Notes: generated from the letters alone by a model not told the origin. 64,000 nucleotides of DNA from JACCYJ01 sp038198775 (GCA_038198775.1 JBBPZV010000006.1:124001-188000), one strand, 5' to 3'. Shown: positions 8,408-17,855, counted from the first letter of the stretch. Numbers and translations are program-made.

Positions 8408-9183
8408 GTGGCGCCCTCCGCCAACCGGCGCTCGAATGCCCTCCGCGCCAGCAGCCACCCGGCGCCGACCCATACCAGCAGATAGGCGACGTGGCCGACG
8501 GTCGGCAGCCACGAGAGCGTGCCGAGCGTGAACCCCCGGCACAGCTCCACCGCATGCCACACCGGCATGAGGTAGGCCACCCACTGCACCGCACCAGGTA
8601 GCTGGCTGACCGGGAAGAACGCGCCGCTGAACAAGAACATCGGCAGCAGGCCGAGCCGGAACAACAGCGCGAAGCCGTTGTCGGACTGCAGCCATGCCGA
8701 GTAGCCGAAGACGGGGGTGGCATAGGCCATCCCCACCACGACGGCGGTCACCGCGGCGCCGAGCGCACCCGCGGCCGACCCGACAGCTCCGAACGCCGCG
8801 AGCACGCCGACGAAGACCGCACAGGTCGTCGCCAACCGGAAGCAGACGTAGATCAGGTGCCCGTTGAGGACGTCGACCACCCGCAGCGGCGTGGCGATCA
8901 TGGCCGAGTAGACCTTGGTCCACTTCAGGTTGCCGAACACCGGCCAGGTCGACTCGAAGACCGCGATCTGCATCGCGGTGGTCGCCAGCAGGCCCGGCCC
9001 GATGAAGCGCAGGTACGAGACGCCGAGCGACCTGGAACCGCCCTGGTCGACGTAGCCCCCGAGACCGACGCCCATCGCGGTGAGGAACAGCAACGGCATC
9101 ACGAACGACGAGACCACGCTGCCACGCCAGGTGCGGCGGTAGGTGGTCACCCAGTAGTCGAGCTGGCGGGTCAGTAGCTCCAC
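8404..9183 (-). CDS. ABC-2 type exporter permease 1
   Basis: This 259-residue permease is related to the following gene. It begins with a cytoplasmic helix containing LDYWVTTYRRTWRGS, then about six membrane segments, with the ABC-2 landmark FLFSGAFFPVSQLPG. The GTG at 9183 follows the ATPase stop after one base, and its own stop overlaps the next permease, so the three genes are tightly coupled. Two different permeases suggest a heterodimeric channel. Confidence 0.88.
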   Translation of the reverse strand: MELLTRQLDYWVTTYRRTWRGSVVSSFVMPLLFLTAMGVGLGGYVDQGGSRSLGVSYLRFIGPGLLATTAMQIAVFESTWPVFGNLKWTKVYSAMIATPLRVVDVLNGHLIYVCFRLATTCAVFVGVLAAFGAVGSAAGALGAAVTAVVVGMAYATPVFGYSAWLQSDNGFALLFRLGLLPMFLFSGAFFPVSQLPGAVQWVAYLMPVWHAVELCRGFTLGTLSWLPTVGHVAYLLVWVGAGWLLARRAFERRLAEGAT

Positions 9184-9184
9184 G

Positions 9185-10126
9185 TCAGTCCACCAGCGTC
9201 CGGCCGGTGAGCCGGAGGAACACGTCCTCGAGCGTGGAGCGGCGGACGAGGACACCGACGGGTCGCAGTCCCCGGTCGTGCACGGCCTGGGCGGCCGCCT
9301 CCCCGTCGTCGGTGTAGAGCAGCAGCCGGTCCGCCAGCACCTCGATCCGCGACCCGAGGTCCTCGAGCTTGGCCGCCAGCGACTCGTGCTCGCCCAGACC
9401 GAAACGGAGCTCGGTGACCTCGCGGGTGGCATGCGTCGCGATCAGCTCGCGCGGTGACCCCTCCGCGACGATGACCCCGCCGTCCATCACGACGAGCCGG
9501 TCGCACAGCTGCTCGGCCTCGTCCATGTAGTGGGTGGTGAGCACCAGCGTGACGCCCTGCTGTTTGAGCCGGGACAACCGCTCCCAGACCAGGTGACGGG
9601 CCTGCGGATCGAGCCCGGTCGTCGGCTCGTCGAGCAGCAGCAGGTCCGGGCGGTTGATGAGAGACCGCGCGATCGAGAGCCGGCGCTTCATCCCGCCGGA
9701 CAGCTTCTCGGGGCTGTCGCCGGCCCGGTCGCTCAGCTGCACGAAGCCGAGCAGCTCGTCGGCGCGCTCCCGGCACTCCGCCCGGGACAACCCGAAGTAG
9801 CGGCCGTAGACGGTGAGGTTCTCCCGAACCGTCATCTCCATGTCGAGGGAGTCCTCCTGCGGGCAGACCCCCAAGCGGGCCCGGATGGCGGGCCCGTCCG
9901 CCGCCGGATCGAGCCCGAGCACGCGCAGCTCGCCGGCCGAGACCGGCGAGACCGCGGCGATCATCCGCATGGCCGAGGACTTCCCGGCCCCGTTCGGCCC
10001 GAGGAAGCCGAACGCCTCGCCGGGGAACACGTCGACGTCGACGGCCCGAACCGCCTGGAAGCCGGCGTAGCTCTTGGTGAGACCGCGTGCGCGCACGAGC
10101 GCGTCCGTGATCGTCGTGTCCCTCAC
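9185..10126 (-). CDS. ABC exporter ATP-binding protein (DrrA/NodI type)
   Basis: This 313-residue ATPase energises the two adjacent permeases. Walker A is GPNGAGKS at residues 43-50; the signature LSGGMKRRL, Walker B LLLLDEPTTGLDP and the H-loop TTHYMDEAE follow. The C-terminal 70 residues match the extension of NodI/DrrA-type ATPases (STLEDVFLRLTGR). The GTG at 10126 is supported by a TAGAGT box 7 nt upstream and by the normal family length; a longer open frame runs upstream without family similarity. Confidence 0.92.
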   Translation of the reverse strand: MRDTTITDALVRARGLTKSYAGFQAVRAVDVDVFPGEAFGFLGPNGAGKSSAMRMIAAVSPVSAGELRVLGLDPAADGPAIRARLGVCPQEDSLDMEMTVRENLTVYGRYFGLSRAECRERADELLGFVQLSDRAGDSPEKLSGGMKRRLSIARSLINRPDLLLLDEPTTGLDPQARHLVWERLSRLKQQGVTLVLTTHYMDEAEQLCDRLVVMDGGVIVAEGSPRELIATHATREVTELRFGLGEHESLAAKLEDLGSRIEVLADRLLLYTDDGEAAAQAVHDRGLRPVGVLVRRSTLEDVFLRLTGRTLVD

Positions 10127-10133
10127 CAGCCGA

Positions 10134-10139
10134 ACTCTA
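10134..10139 (-). promoter_or_regulatory. Leaderless -10 box TAGAGT for the ABC exporter operon
   Basis: The hexamer ends 7 nt before the GTG at 10126 on the minus strand. Confidence 0.45.
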
Positions 10140-10414
10140 GGCACAGGCCCCGACAGCCGCGATCGGGACGGATCTCCCGACGCCTCGGCGGCCAGGACCA
10201 CTCGTACGCCGGGAGGTCGAGTCGCGGTGCAACGTCCGCCACTCCATCGTGGCCGAACCGTGACCGTGTCGTGCTGGACGCGAAGGCGCTGCGCGGGCAA
10301 CCATCGAGTCGGACGTCTGGGTGGCGTGAGACATGACTGGTGCAATCAGCGCGGAGGATCGCCGGAACATTGGTCGCCGCTGCCGCCGAGCTGCCGGCCG
10401 CGTCGGAGGTCGGC

Positions 10415-10984
10415 GTGGCTGAGCGCGACTGCGACGCCTTCGACGCGTTCGCCCGGGCCCGGCTGCCGGAGCTGCTGCGGTTCGGACGCCTCCTCACCGG
10501 CAGCGACGAGGCCGGCGCCGACCTCGTGCAGGACGCACTGGAACGGACCCTGCTGCACTGGACGCGGCTGGAGTGCCGAGAGCACCCCGAGGGGTACGTC
10601 CGACGCGTGATGATCAACGCCAACATCAGCTCCTGGCGACGGCTCCGCCGCGAGCGCCTCACCGACGAGCTGCCCGAACGCGGCAGCGTCGACGCCCATC
10701 GCGACGCCGACCTGTGGCGTGCCATCGCGGAGCTCCCGCCCCGCCAGCGGGCTGTGATCGCGCTGCGCTACTACGAGGACCTGACCGAGGCCGAGGTGGC
10801 CGTCGTCTTGGGCTGCTCGGTTGGGACCGTCAAGAGCCAGAGCGCCAAGGCGATGGCGAAGCTGCGTCGAAGCACCGGGTCGTCGCCCACACCACCGACG
10901 CCGGCCAGACCTTCGACTTCCGTTCCGGACCTGGTCCCGCGCTCCCCTCGCCAGCCGCCGGGATCGACCTGCGCTACGCGGTGA
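10415..10984 (+). CDS. SigE-family ECF-like RNA polymerase sigma factor with altered tail
   Basis: This sigma-70 family regulator has 189 residues as read. Region 2 contains ELLRFGRLLTGSDEAGADLVQDALERT and region 4 contains LPPRQRAVIALRYYEDLTEAEVA and GCSVGTVKSQSAKAMAKLR. The GTG at 10415 has a strong GGAGG at 10405-10409, 5 nt upstream. After KLRR the last 40 or so residues are Pro/Thr/Ser-rich and come from the propeller remnant read out of frame, so the native C-terminus was probably lost by a deletion near 10870. The sigma domains are intact and could still work. No anti-sigma factor is adjacent. Confidence 0.85.
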   Translation: MAERDCDAFDAFARARLPELLRFGRLLTGSDEAGADLVQDALERTLLHWTRLECREHPEGYVRRVMINANISSWRRLRRERLTDELPERGSVDAHRDADLWRAIAELPPRQRAVIALRYYEDLTEAEVAVVLGCSVGTVKSQSAKAMAKLRRSTGSSPTPPTPARPSTSVPDLVPRSPRQPPGSTCATR

Positions 10985-11738
10985 CCGGCACCGATGCCTG
11001 GCGGTACACCGGTCAGGTCTGGTCGACCCACGACGCCGGGGGCACCTGGTCGCAGGTCGACATGCCGGTGGCCGCCGACGTGACCAGCGTCCAGGCGTGG
11101 GGAGACACCGCTTGGGCGTTCGGCACCGCAGCCGACGGCAGCCCGGTGGTCTTGTCGACGCCGGTGGGGTCCGACCGGTGGGCACCGGCGCACCTCCACC
11201 TCCCTGCCTCCGACCAGCTGAACCCCCGTGGTTGCCGACGGTGTCGCCGCCGTCGTGGTGACCCACGCCGGCGGGCGGCCAAGCTATCTGCGCTCGCTCG
11301 ACGGGGGCCGGCGCTGGCAGTCGCTCCCGCTCGGGTTCCCGTGCGACGGGGCCGCGGCGAGCAGCGGCATCGCGGGCGCGATGTGGCTCTACTGCCCGAG
11401 CACGGGCGGGGCCACGCTGGCGGTCAGCACCGATTCCGGCAGCAGCTGGCAGCGACGGAGGCTGCCGGCACCGGCCACGCCGGTCACCACGCTGGCCGGT
11501 ATCGACCCCGCGCACGCCCTGGTCACCGACGGGGCCGAGGTCATGATCTTCGCCATCGGCAGTGGCCCGACCCCGGTCACCGGGCCTTTCGGCGCCACCG
11601 GGGAGGTCTGGAACGGCGTCGGGTACTGCTACGCCGGGTTCACCGACCCCCACACCGCCTACCTCGTCACCACCCGCGGGCGGCCTGGCGCGCAGCAAGG
11701 ACGGCGGCCGGAACTGGGCGGCGGTCGCGCTGCCCTGA
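10873..11738 (+). pseudogene. Degraded BNR/sialidase-like beta-propeller gene
   Basis: Three consecutive pieces in three frames carry one protein type. Bases 10873 to about 11222 encode HTTDAGQTFDF and QVWSTHDAGGTWSQV. From about 11228 to 11675 the frame shifts by +1 and gives SLDGGRRWQSLPL and STDSGSSWQRRRLP. From about 11676 it shifts again to SKDGGRNWAAVALP and a stop at 11736-11738. The S/T-x-D-x-G-x-x-W repeats are BNR (Asp-box) blades. Both shifts fall in or near runs of C or G (11223-11227 and about 11678-11680). The N-terminal half and any signal peptide are missing. It is a remnant of a probably exported propeller paired with the sigma factor; sequencing error could explain the shifts but not the missing front. 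Confidence 0.75.
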
Positions 11739-11767
11739 AGTGGCCGGCAGCTGTCGGCGCCATCGGC

Positions 11768-11773
11768 GAGACT
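11768..11773 (+). promoter_or_regulatory. Weak leaderless -10 box GAGACT for lhr
   Basis: The box keeps only the central A and final T of TANNNT but ends 6 nt before the GTG at 11780. It lies just after the pseudogene stop. Confidence 0.3.
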
Positions 11774-11779
11774 GGTCAG

Positions 11780-14700
11780 GTGCCCTCACCGCCGCCGGCA
11801 GCCGCGCTCGACCGGTTCTCCGCGGCCACCCGAGCCTGGTTCACCGGTGCCTTCCCGGCCCCGACCCCGGCCCAGGTCGGCGCCTGGGACGCGGTGTCGA
11901 CCGGCTCGCACGCGCTGGTGGTGGCCCCCACCGGGTCCGGCAAGACGCTGGCCGCGTTCTTGTGGGCGCTGGACCGCCTGACGACCGCCCGGTCAGGCGC
12001 CTCGGCCCCGCGCTGCCAGGTCCTGTACGTGTCGCCGTTGAAGGCGCTCGGCGTCGACGTCGAACGCAACCTGCGAGCCCCGCTGGTCGGCATCGCCCAG
12101 ACCGCGAAGCGCCTCGGCGAACCGGTCACCGAGGTCAGCGTCGGTGTCCGTTCCGGTGACACCCCGGTGGCCGAGCGGCGCCGGCTGGCGGCCGCGCCGC
12201 CCGACATCCTCATCACGACGCCCGAGTCGCTGTTCTTGCTGCTGACGTCGTCGGCGCGCGAGTCCCTGCGCGGGGTGGACACCGTCATCGTCGACGAGGT
12301 CCACGCCGTCGCCGGCAGCAAGCGCGGGGCGCACCTGGCGGTCTCGCTCGAGCGCCTCGACGCGCTGGTGGGCACGCCGGTCCAGCGCATCGGGCTGTCC
12401 GCGACCGTGCGCCCGGTCGACGAGGTCGCCCGGTTCCTCGGCGGTTCCGCGCCGGTAAGGGTGGTGGCCCCCGAGTCGGCCAAGCGCTGGGACCTGTCCG
12501 TCGTGGTTCCGGTGGAGGACATGACCGAGCTGGGGGCCAGCGGTGGCGGTGAGCAGGCAGGCAACGACAACGGGCGCGCCGGCTCGATCTGGCCGCACGT
12601 CGAGGAGCGGGTGGTCGACCTCGTCGAGCAGCACCGCTCGACGATCGTGTTCGCCAACTCAAGGCGGTTGGCCGAGCGGTTGACCGCCCGCCTGAACGAG
12701 ATCGCCGCCGAGCGCGCCGGAGCCGCACTGTCCGAGCCGACCATGCCGGCCCAGGCCATCGCCGCCAGCGGCGTCTCGCACGGCGCCGACACCGTGATCG
12801 CCCGGGCGCATCACGGGTCGGTGTCCAAGCAACAGCGGGCGCTGATCGAGGACGACCTCAAGACCGGACGGCTGCCCTGCGTGGTGGCGACCAGCAGCCT
12901 CGAGCTCGGGATCGACATGGGAGCTGTCGACCTCGTCGTCCAGGTCGAGGCCCCGCCCTCGGTCGCCAGCGGTCTGCAGCGCGTCGGCCGAGGGGGGCAC
13001 CAGGTCGGCGAGGTCTCCCGCGGGGTGCTGTTCCCCAAGCACCGCGCCGACCTGGTCCACGCCGCGGTCGCCGTCGAGCGGATGCTCCAGGGCGCAATCG
13101 AGTCGCTCTCGCTGCCGGCCAACCCGCTCGACGTGCTGGCCCAGCAGACCGTGGCCGCCGCCGCGATCGAGACGCTGCAGGTGGAGGAGTGGTTCGCCCT
13201 CGTACGCCGGGCGTCGTCGTTCGCCACGTTGCCTCGGTCTGCCTTCGAAGCGACCCTCGACCTGCTCTCGGGGCGCTACCCGAGCGATGAGTTCGCCGAG
13301 CTGCGGCCCCGGGTGGTGTGGGACCGGGTCGCCGGCACGCTGGCCGGCCGTCCGGGGGCCCAACGCCTCGCGGTCACCTCCGGGGGGACGATCCCCGACC
13401 GGGGGCTGTTCGGGGTCTTCCTGGTCGGCGCCGACACCGCCAGAGGCTCGGCGCGAGTCGGCGAGCTGGACGAGGAGATGGTCTACGAGTCCCGGGTCGG
13501 CGACGTCTTCGCGCTGGGAGCCACCAGCTGGCGGATCGAGGACATCACCCACGACCGGGTGCTGGTCAGCCCAGCACCCGGCCAGCCGGGCCGGCTGCCG
13601 TTCTGGAAGGGCGACGCCCTGGGGCGCCCCGCCGAGCTCGGGGCGGCAGTCGGCCGCTTCGTGCGCGAGGTCGCCGGTGCGTCCGCGCCAGCGGCCGAGG
13701 CCCGCTGCGCGGCGGCTGGTCTCGACGCGTGGGCGGCGGCCAACCTGCTCGGCTTCCTCGGCGAGCAGCGTCAGAGCACCGGCCACGTCCCGAGCGACCG
13801 GCTGCTGCTGGTCGAACGGGTCCGTGACGAGCTCGGTGACTGGCGGGTGCTGCTGCACTCGCCGTACGGCCTGCAGGTGCACGGCCCGTGGGCGCTCGCG
13901 GTGGCCGCCCGGCTGCGCGAGCGCACCGGGGTCGACGCCCAGGCGATGGCCAGCGACGACGGGATCGTGGTACGGCTCCCCGAGACCGACGCGGACCCTC
14001 CCGGCGCGGAGATCTTCGGGTTCGAGCCCGACGAGATCACCGACCTCGTCACCGCGGAGGTCGGCGGCTCGGCGCTGTTCGCCTCCCGCTTCCGCGAGTG
14101 CGCGGCGAGGTCGTTGCTGCTGCCGCGGCGAGACCCCGGCCGACGCAGCCCGCTGTGGCAGCAGCGGCAACGATCCGCGCAGCTGCTCGAGGTCGCCCGC
14201 AAGTACCCCAGCTTCCCGATCGTGCTCGAGGCGGTCCGGGAGTGCCTGCAAGACGTCTACGACGTGCCCGCGCTGCAGCAGCTGATGCGGGACCTGGCCG
14301 CGAGCAAGGTGAGCGTCGCCGAGGTCTCGACGCAGACACCGTCACCGTTCGCCCGCTCGCTGCTGTTCGGCTACGTCGCCGCGTTCTTGTACGAGGGCGA
14401 CAGCCCGCTGGCGGAGCGGCGCGCGGCGGCGCTCTCCCTCGACTCCACGCTGCTCGCCGAGCTGCTCGGCCGGGCGGAGCTTCGCGACCTGCTCGACCTC
14501 GACGTGATCGAGGAGGTCCAGGCCGAGCTGCAACGCCTGGTGCCGCAGCGCCGGGCCAAAGATCCCGAGGGCGTCGCTGACCTGTTGCGGCTGGTCGGCC
14601 CGCTCACTGTCGAGGAGGTGCAGGAGCGCAGCACCGGCGACGCGCCGGCCTGGCTCGGTTCGCTTTCGGTGTCGCGGCGCGTCATCGCGGTGTCGTACGC

Positions 14701-16321
14701 GGGTCGCCGCTGGTGGTGCGGAGTCGAGGACGCCGGCCGGCTGCGCGATGCGCTCGGCGTGCCCGTGCCGATGGGGGTTCCCGACGCGTTCGTGTCGCCG
14801 GTGGGCGACCCGCTGGGCGACCTGGTGGCCCGCTACGCGCGCACCCACGGACCGTTCGGACTGGACGAGGTCGCCGCCCGGTTCGGCCTGGGCCCGGCGG
14901 TGGTCGCCGAGACGCTGCGCCGGCTCGCCGCCACCGGACGGATCGTGGCCGGAGAGTTCCGTCCCGGCGCCTGTGGTGCCGAGTGGTGCGACGCCGGGGT
15001 GCTGCGCCGCCTGCGTCGGCGGTCGCTGGCGGTGCTGCGTTCGGAGGTGGAGCCGGTCGAGCCGGCGGCCCTCGGTCGGTTCCTTCCGGCGTGGCAGCAG
15101 GTCGGGGGTTCGCTGCGGGGCGTCGACGGTGTCCTCGCCGTCGTCGAGCAGCTGGCCGGCTGCGCCGTTCCCGCCTCCGCGTTGGAGCCGCTGGTGCTCG
15201 GCTCCCGGGTGGTGGACTACGCCCCCGGCATGCTCGACGAGCTGACCGCCGGGGGCGAGGTGGTGTGGGAGGGTCGCGGCGCCCTGCCCGGCGCAGACGG
15301 CTGGGTCGCCCTGCACCTGGCGGACACCGCAACGTTGACGCTGGCGCCCGGCGACCTGGAACCCACCGAGCTGCACCAGCGCGTGCTCGACGCCCTCGCT
15401 CCCGGCGGCGGCTACTTCTTCGGCCAGCTCGCGGCGACGCTCGGTTGCCCCGACGACCAAGCCCTGCACGCCGCGCTGTGGGAGCTTGTGTGGGCGGGCC
15501 GGCTGACCAACGACACCATCACCGCGCTGCGGGCCCTCAACCGCACGGGCGGGGCGGCCCACCGGGCCCGCAGGCCGCCGCCCCGTGTCCGGGTCCGGCG
15601 CGGGCTCGTCCGGCCGGGCTCCCCAGGATCCCGCCGCGGGTTCCCGCCGAGCGCCGCCGGACGCTGGTCGGCGCTGCCGCCGCCCGAGGCCGACACCACC
15701 CGGCGTACCTTCGCCCAGGCGGAGGTCCTGCTGGACCGGTACGGGGTCGTGACCCGGGGCGCGGTGGGCGCCGAGCGGGTCCCGGGGGGCTTCGCCGCCG
15801 TCTACAAGGTGCTCACCGGTTTCGAGGAGTCCGGTCGCTGCCGTCGCGGGTACTTCCTCGGATCGCTGGGTGCCGCCCAGTTCGCGACCAGTGGCGCGGT
15901 CGACCGGCTGCGGGGGTTCAGCGAGCTGGCCAGTACCCCGGCGCGCGCGCTCGCGCTCGCCGCGACCGACCCCGCGAACCCCTACGGTGCCGCGCTCGGG
16001 TGGCCGCAGCGCCGGGCCGACGGCGACGCACCCCGGGGTCACCGGCCGGCCCGCAAGGCCGGTGCCCTCGTCGTCCTCGTCGACGGGGGGCTGGTCCTCT
16101 ACGTGGAGCGGGGAGGACGGAGCCTGCTGACCTTCACCGGCGACCCGCAGGTGCTGCAACCCGCGGTCGACGCGCTGGCGCTGGCCGTCCGTGACGGGGC
16201 GCTCGGACGGCTGACCGTGGAGCGGGCCGACGGCGCGCAAGTCCTCGGCTCAGAGCTGGGCCAGGTGCTCGAGAATGCCGGCTTCGCGGCGACGCCTCGG
16301 GGGTTGCGGTTGCGCTCCTGA
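11780..16321 (+). CDS. lhr: ATP-dependent helicase Lhr, long form
   Basis: This 1513-residue superfamily 2 3'-5' helicase has the normal length for long actinobacterial Lhr and is implicated in DNA repair. Walker A APTGSGKT is at residues 49-56 and the DEVH box at 172-175. RecA2 follows with TIVFANSRRLAERL, VATSSLELGIDMG and LQRVGRGGHQ, then the winged-helix and DUF-type core and the long C-terminal region found only in the large form. The frame is open back to 11228, but that part is propeller remnant, so I start at the GTG at 11780. It is the only plus-strand gene of the 11.8-19 kb region and converges on clgR. Confidence 0.93.
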   Translation: MPSPPPAAALDRFSAATRAWFTGAFPAPTPAQVGAWDAVSTGSHALVVAPTGSGKTLAAFLWALDRLTTARSGASAPRCQVLYVSPLKALGVDVERNLRAPLVGIAQTAKRLGEPVTEVSVGVRSGDTPVAERRRLAAAPPDILITTPESLFLLLTSSARESLRGVDTVIVDEVHAVAGSKRGAHLAVSLERLDALVGTPVQRIGLSATVRPVDEVARFLGGSAPVRVVAPESAKRWDLSVVVPVEDMTELGASGGGEQAGNDNGRAGSIWPHVEERVVDLVEQHRSTIVFANSRRLAERLTARLNEIAAERAGAALSEPTMPAQAIAASGVSHGADTVIARAHHGSVSKQQRALIEDDLKTGRLPCVVATSSLELGIDMGAVDLVVQVEAPPSVASGLQRVGRGGHQVGEVSRGVLFPKHRADLVHAAVAVERMLQGAIESLSLPANPLDVLAQQTVAAAAIETLQVEEWFALVRRASSFATLPRSAFEATLDLLSGRYPSDEFAELRPRVVWDRVAGTLAGRPGAQRLAVTSGGTIPDRGLFGVFLVGADTARGSARVGELDEEMVYESRVGDVFALGATSWRIEDITHDRVLVSPAPGQPGRLPFWKGDALGRPAELGAAVGRFVREVAGASAPAAEARCAAAGLDAWAAANLLGFLGEQRQSTGHVPSDRLLLVERVRDELGDWRVLLHSPYGLQVHGPWALAVAARLRERTGVDAQAMASDDGIVVRLPETDADPPGAEIFGFEPDEITDLVTAEVGGSALFASRFRECAARSLLLPRRDPGRRSPLWQQRQRSAQLLEVARKYPSFPIVLEAVRECLQDVYDVPALQQLMRDLAASKVSVAEVSTQTPSPFARSLLFGYVAAFLYEGDSPLAERRAAALSLDSTLLAELLGRAELRDLLDLDVIEEVQAELQRLVPQRRAKDPEGVADLLRLVGPLTVEEVQERSTGDAPAWLGSLSVSRRVIAVSYAGRRWWCGVEDAGRLRDALGVPVPMGVPDAFVSPVGDPLGDLVARYARTHGPFGLDEVAARFGLGPAVVAETLRRLAATGRIVAGEFRPGACGAEWCDAGVLRRLRRRSLAVLRSEVEPVEPAALGRFLPAWQQVGGSLRGVDGVLAVVEQLAGCAVPASALEPLVLGSRVVDYAPGMLDELTAGGEVVWEGRGALPGADGWVALHLADTATLTLAPGDLEPTELHQRVLDALAPGGGYFFGQLAATLGCPDDQALHAALWELVWAGRLTNDTITALRALNRTGGAAHRARRPPPRVRVRRGLVRPGSPGSRRGFPPSAAGRWSALPPPEADTTRRTFAQAEVLLDRYGVVTRGAVGAERVPGGFAAVYKVLTGFEESGRCRRGYFLGSLGAAQFATSGAVDRLRGFSELASTPARALALAATDPANPYGAALGWPQRRADGDAPRGHRPARKAGALVVLVDGGLVLYVERGGRSLLTFTGDPQVLQPAVDALALAVRDGALGRLTVERADGAQVLGSELGQVLENAGFAATPRGLRLRS

Positions 16322-16329
16322 GCGAGCGG

Positions 16330-16647
16330 TCAGGCAGCGGCCCCGACGTCGTCCAGGCGGCTTCGGGTCCGCACGACCGAGACGACCTCGCTCGCGGAGG
16401 CGCCGCCGCGGCGCTCGTGCTCGACCATGCGGTCACTGGCCTCGCGCAGGACCGACGAGAGCGGCACTTCCAACGCGGTGCAGATCGCCGCGAGCAGCTC
16501 CGAGCTGGCTTCCTTCTGCCCGCGCTCCACCTCGGAGATGTAGCCCAGGCTGACCCGCGCCCCGGCCGAGACCTGGCGCAGTGTGCGCCCCTGGCGCATG
16601 CGGGTGGAGCGGAGCACGTCGCCGATCAGCTGCCGCAGCACGACCAC
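16330..16647 (-). CDS. clgR: XRE-family regulator of Clp protease genes
   Basis: This 105-residue helix-turn-helix protein resembles ClgR, the activator of clp protease and stress genes. The HTH covers RQGRTLRQVSAGARVSLGY followed by the family hallmark ISEVERGQKEASSELLAAI, then PLSSVLREASDRM. I start at the GTG at 16647, preceded by GGAGG at 16657-16661 with 9 nt spacing; a GTG two codons later is possible. Position next to cinA-pgsA-rimO is the normal actinobacterial order. ClgR is often controlled by proteolysis through its C-terminus, which here ends in AAA, a possible Clp degron (inference). Confidence 0.88.
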   Translation of the reverse strand: MVVLRQLIGDVLRSTRMRQGRTLRQVSAGARVSLGYISEVERGQKEASSELLAAICTALEVPLSSVLREASDRMVEHERRGGASASEVVSVVRTRSRLDDVGAAA

Positions 16648-16773
16648 CCGCGCCCACCTCCCTGCTCGTCTCGCCCTGCCTCGATCCGACCCCCCACGGT
16701 ACCCGTACCCGTGCCACATCGTCTGCCACAACGCCAGGGCGGCTCGTACGCAACCCGCCGCGGCGAGCAGAGC

Positions 16774-17271
16774 TCAGGCCGAGGCCGGGGATGCGAGCGC
16801 CTCCAGCAGCAGCGTCAGAGCGCCGTTCACTGCCCCGAGGCGTACTGCCTCCCGGTCACCTTCGAGCTGCAGCCGGCGCAGCTGCGAACCGTCGTGGCCG
16901 GCGAGCGCCACGAACGCCAGCCCGACCGGCTTGCCCTCGACCTGGTCGGGTCCGGCGACACCCGTGGTGGCGACGCCGATGTCGGCGCCGAAGCGGTGAC
17001 GCGCTCCCTCAGCCATCGCCTCCGCGGTCTCGACGGCCACCGTCCCGACCCGCTCCAGCAGGTCCGCCGACACGTCCAGCAACGACGCCTTCAGGTCCGC
17101 GGCGTAGGCGACCAGTCCGCCTCGGACGACATCGGAGGCGCCGGGCACCGCCACCAGCGCGGCACACAGCAGTCCCCCGGTGAGTGACTCCGCGGCAGCG
17201 ACCGTGCGACCGTGCCGGCGCAGCTGCGCGACCACGGCGGCGGCGTCGCCGCACCGGAGCCCGGTGGTCAC
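16774..17271 (-). CDS. cinA: CinA C-terminal family nicotinamide-nucleotide amidase
   Basis: This stand-alone 165-residue CinA C-terminal domain deamidates nicotinamide mononucleotide in NAD salvage. The motif AAAESLTGGLLCAAL is near residue 25, with YAADLKASLL and ATTGVAGPDQVEGKPVGLAFVAL after it. The N-terminal MoaB-like half of full CinA is absent, as is usual in actinobacteria. The GTG at 17271 overlaps the pgsA stop in GTGA, so the two are translationally coupled. Confidence 0.9.
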   Translation of the reverse strand: MTTGLRCGDAAAVVAQLRRHGRTVAAAESLTGGLLCAALVAVPGASDVVRGGLVAYAADLKASLLDVSADLLERVGTVAVETAEAMAEGARHRFGADIGVATTGVAGPDQVEGKPVGLAFVALAGHDGSQLRRLQLEGDREAVRLGAVNGALTLLLEALASPASA

Positions 17272-17855
17272 GACCGGCCGGCGCGCGGGCCGCGGATGGC
17301 CAGGGCGCGCAGCACATAGTCCACGCCGGTGACGACGGTTACCACCACCGCAGCGGCCATCGTCACCGCTGCCACGCGCGCGACCTGCTCGGGAAGCGGG
17401 AGCACGTACAGCACCAGCGCCGCCGACTGCAGCACGGTCTTGAGCTTGCCCCCGCGGCTGGCGGGGATCACGCCGTGGCGCAGCACCCACAGGCGCAGGA
17501 CGGTCACGCCGGCTTCCCGGGTCAGCACCACGACCGTCACCCACCAGGGCAGCTCCGAGAGCAGCGACAGGCCGACGAACGCGGTGCCGGTGAGCGCCTT
17601 GTCGGCGATGGGGTCGGCCAGCGCGCCGACGTCGGTGACGAGGCCGCGGCGCCGGGCGAGGTCACCGTCGATCCGGTCGGTCAGGGCGGCGGTGGCGAAG
17701 ACGCCAGCGGCGGCGAGGCGGCGGCCCGGCGAGGTCCCGTCCTCCGCAAGCAGCAGCCAACCGAACACCGGCACCAGCATCAGCCGCAGCGCGGTCAGGG
17801 CGTTGGCGATGTTCCAGCTGCTGGGCCGGATCGGCACGGCCGCGGGCCGGGTCAC
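17268..17855 (-). CDS. pgsA: CDP-diacylglycerol--glycerol-3-phosphate 3-phosphatidyltransferase
   Basis: It makes phosphatidylglycerol phosphate, the precursor of phosphatidylglycerol and cardiolipin, in the membrane. The 195-residue protein has the CDP-alcohol phosphatidyltransferase signature D-x2-DG-x2-AR-x8-G-x3-D-x3-D, seen as DRIDGDLARRRG and GALADPIADK, and four to five further membrane segments. The start (GTG) overlaps the rimO stop and its stop overlaps cinA. Other CDP-alcohol transferases share the motif, but position between rimO and cinA supports pgsA. Confidence 0.9.
   Translation of the reverse strand: MTRPAAVPIRPSSWNIANALTALRLMLVPVFGWLLLAEDGTSPGRRLAAAGVFATAALTDRIDGDLARRRGLVTDVGALADPIADKALTGTAFVGLSLLSELPWWVTVVVLTREAGVTVLRLWVLRHGVIPASRGGKLKTVLQSAALVLYVLPLPEQVARVAAVTMAAAVVVTVVTGVDYVLRALAIRGPRAGRS

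Noticed and set aside
10340..10414. Sigma factor start at 10340
   Set aside because: The GTG at 10415 has a strong GGAGG at 5 nt and the 25 extra residues do not resemble sigma region 2.
11228..11779. N-terminal extension of Lhr from 11228
   Set aside because: The frame is open, but the residues are BNR propeller repeats and Lhr homology begins at the GTG at 11780.
16648..16773. ClgR autoregulatory operator (CGC-N5-GCG type) upstream of clgR
   Set aside because: CGCCAGGGCG is the nearest match but is one base too short and lacks the flanking AT positions.
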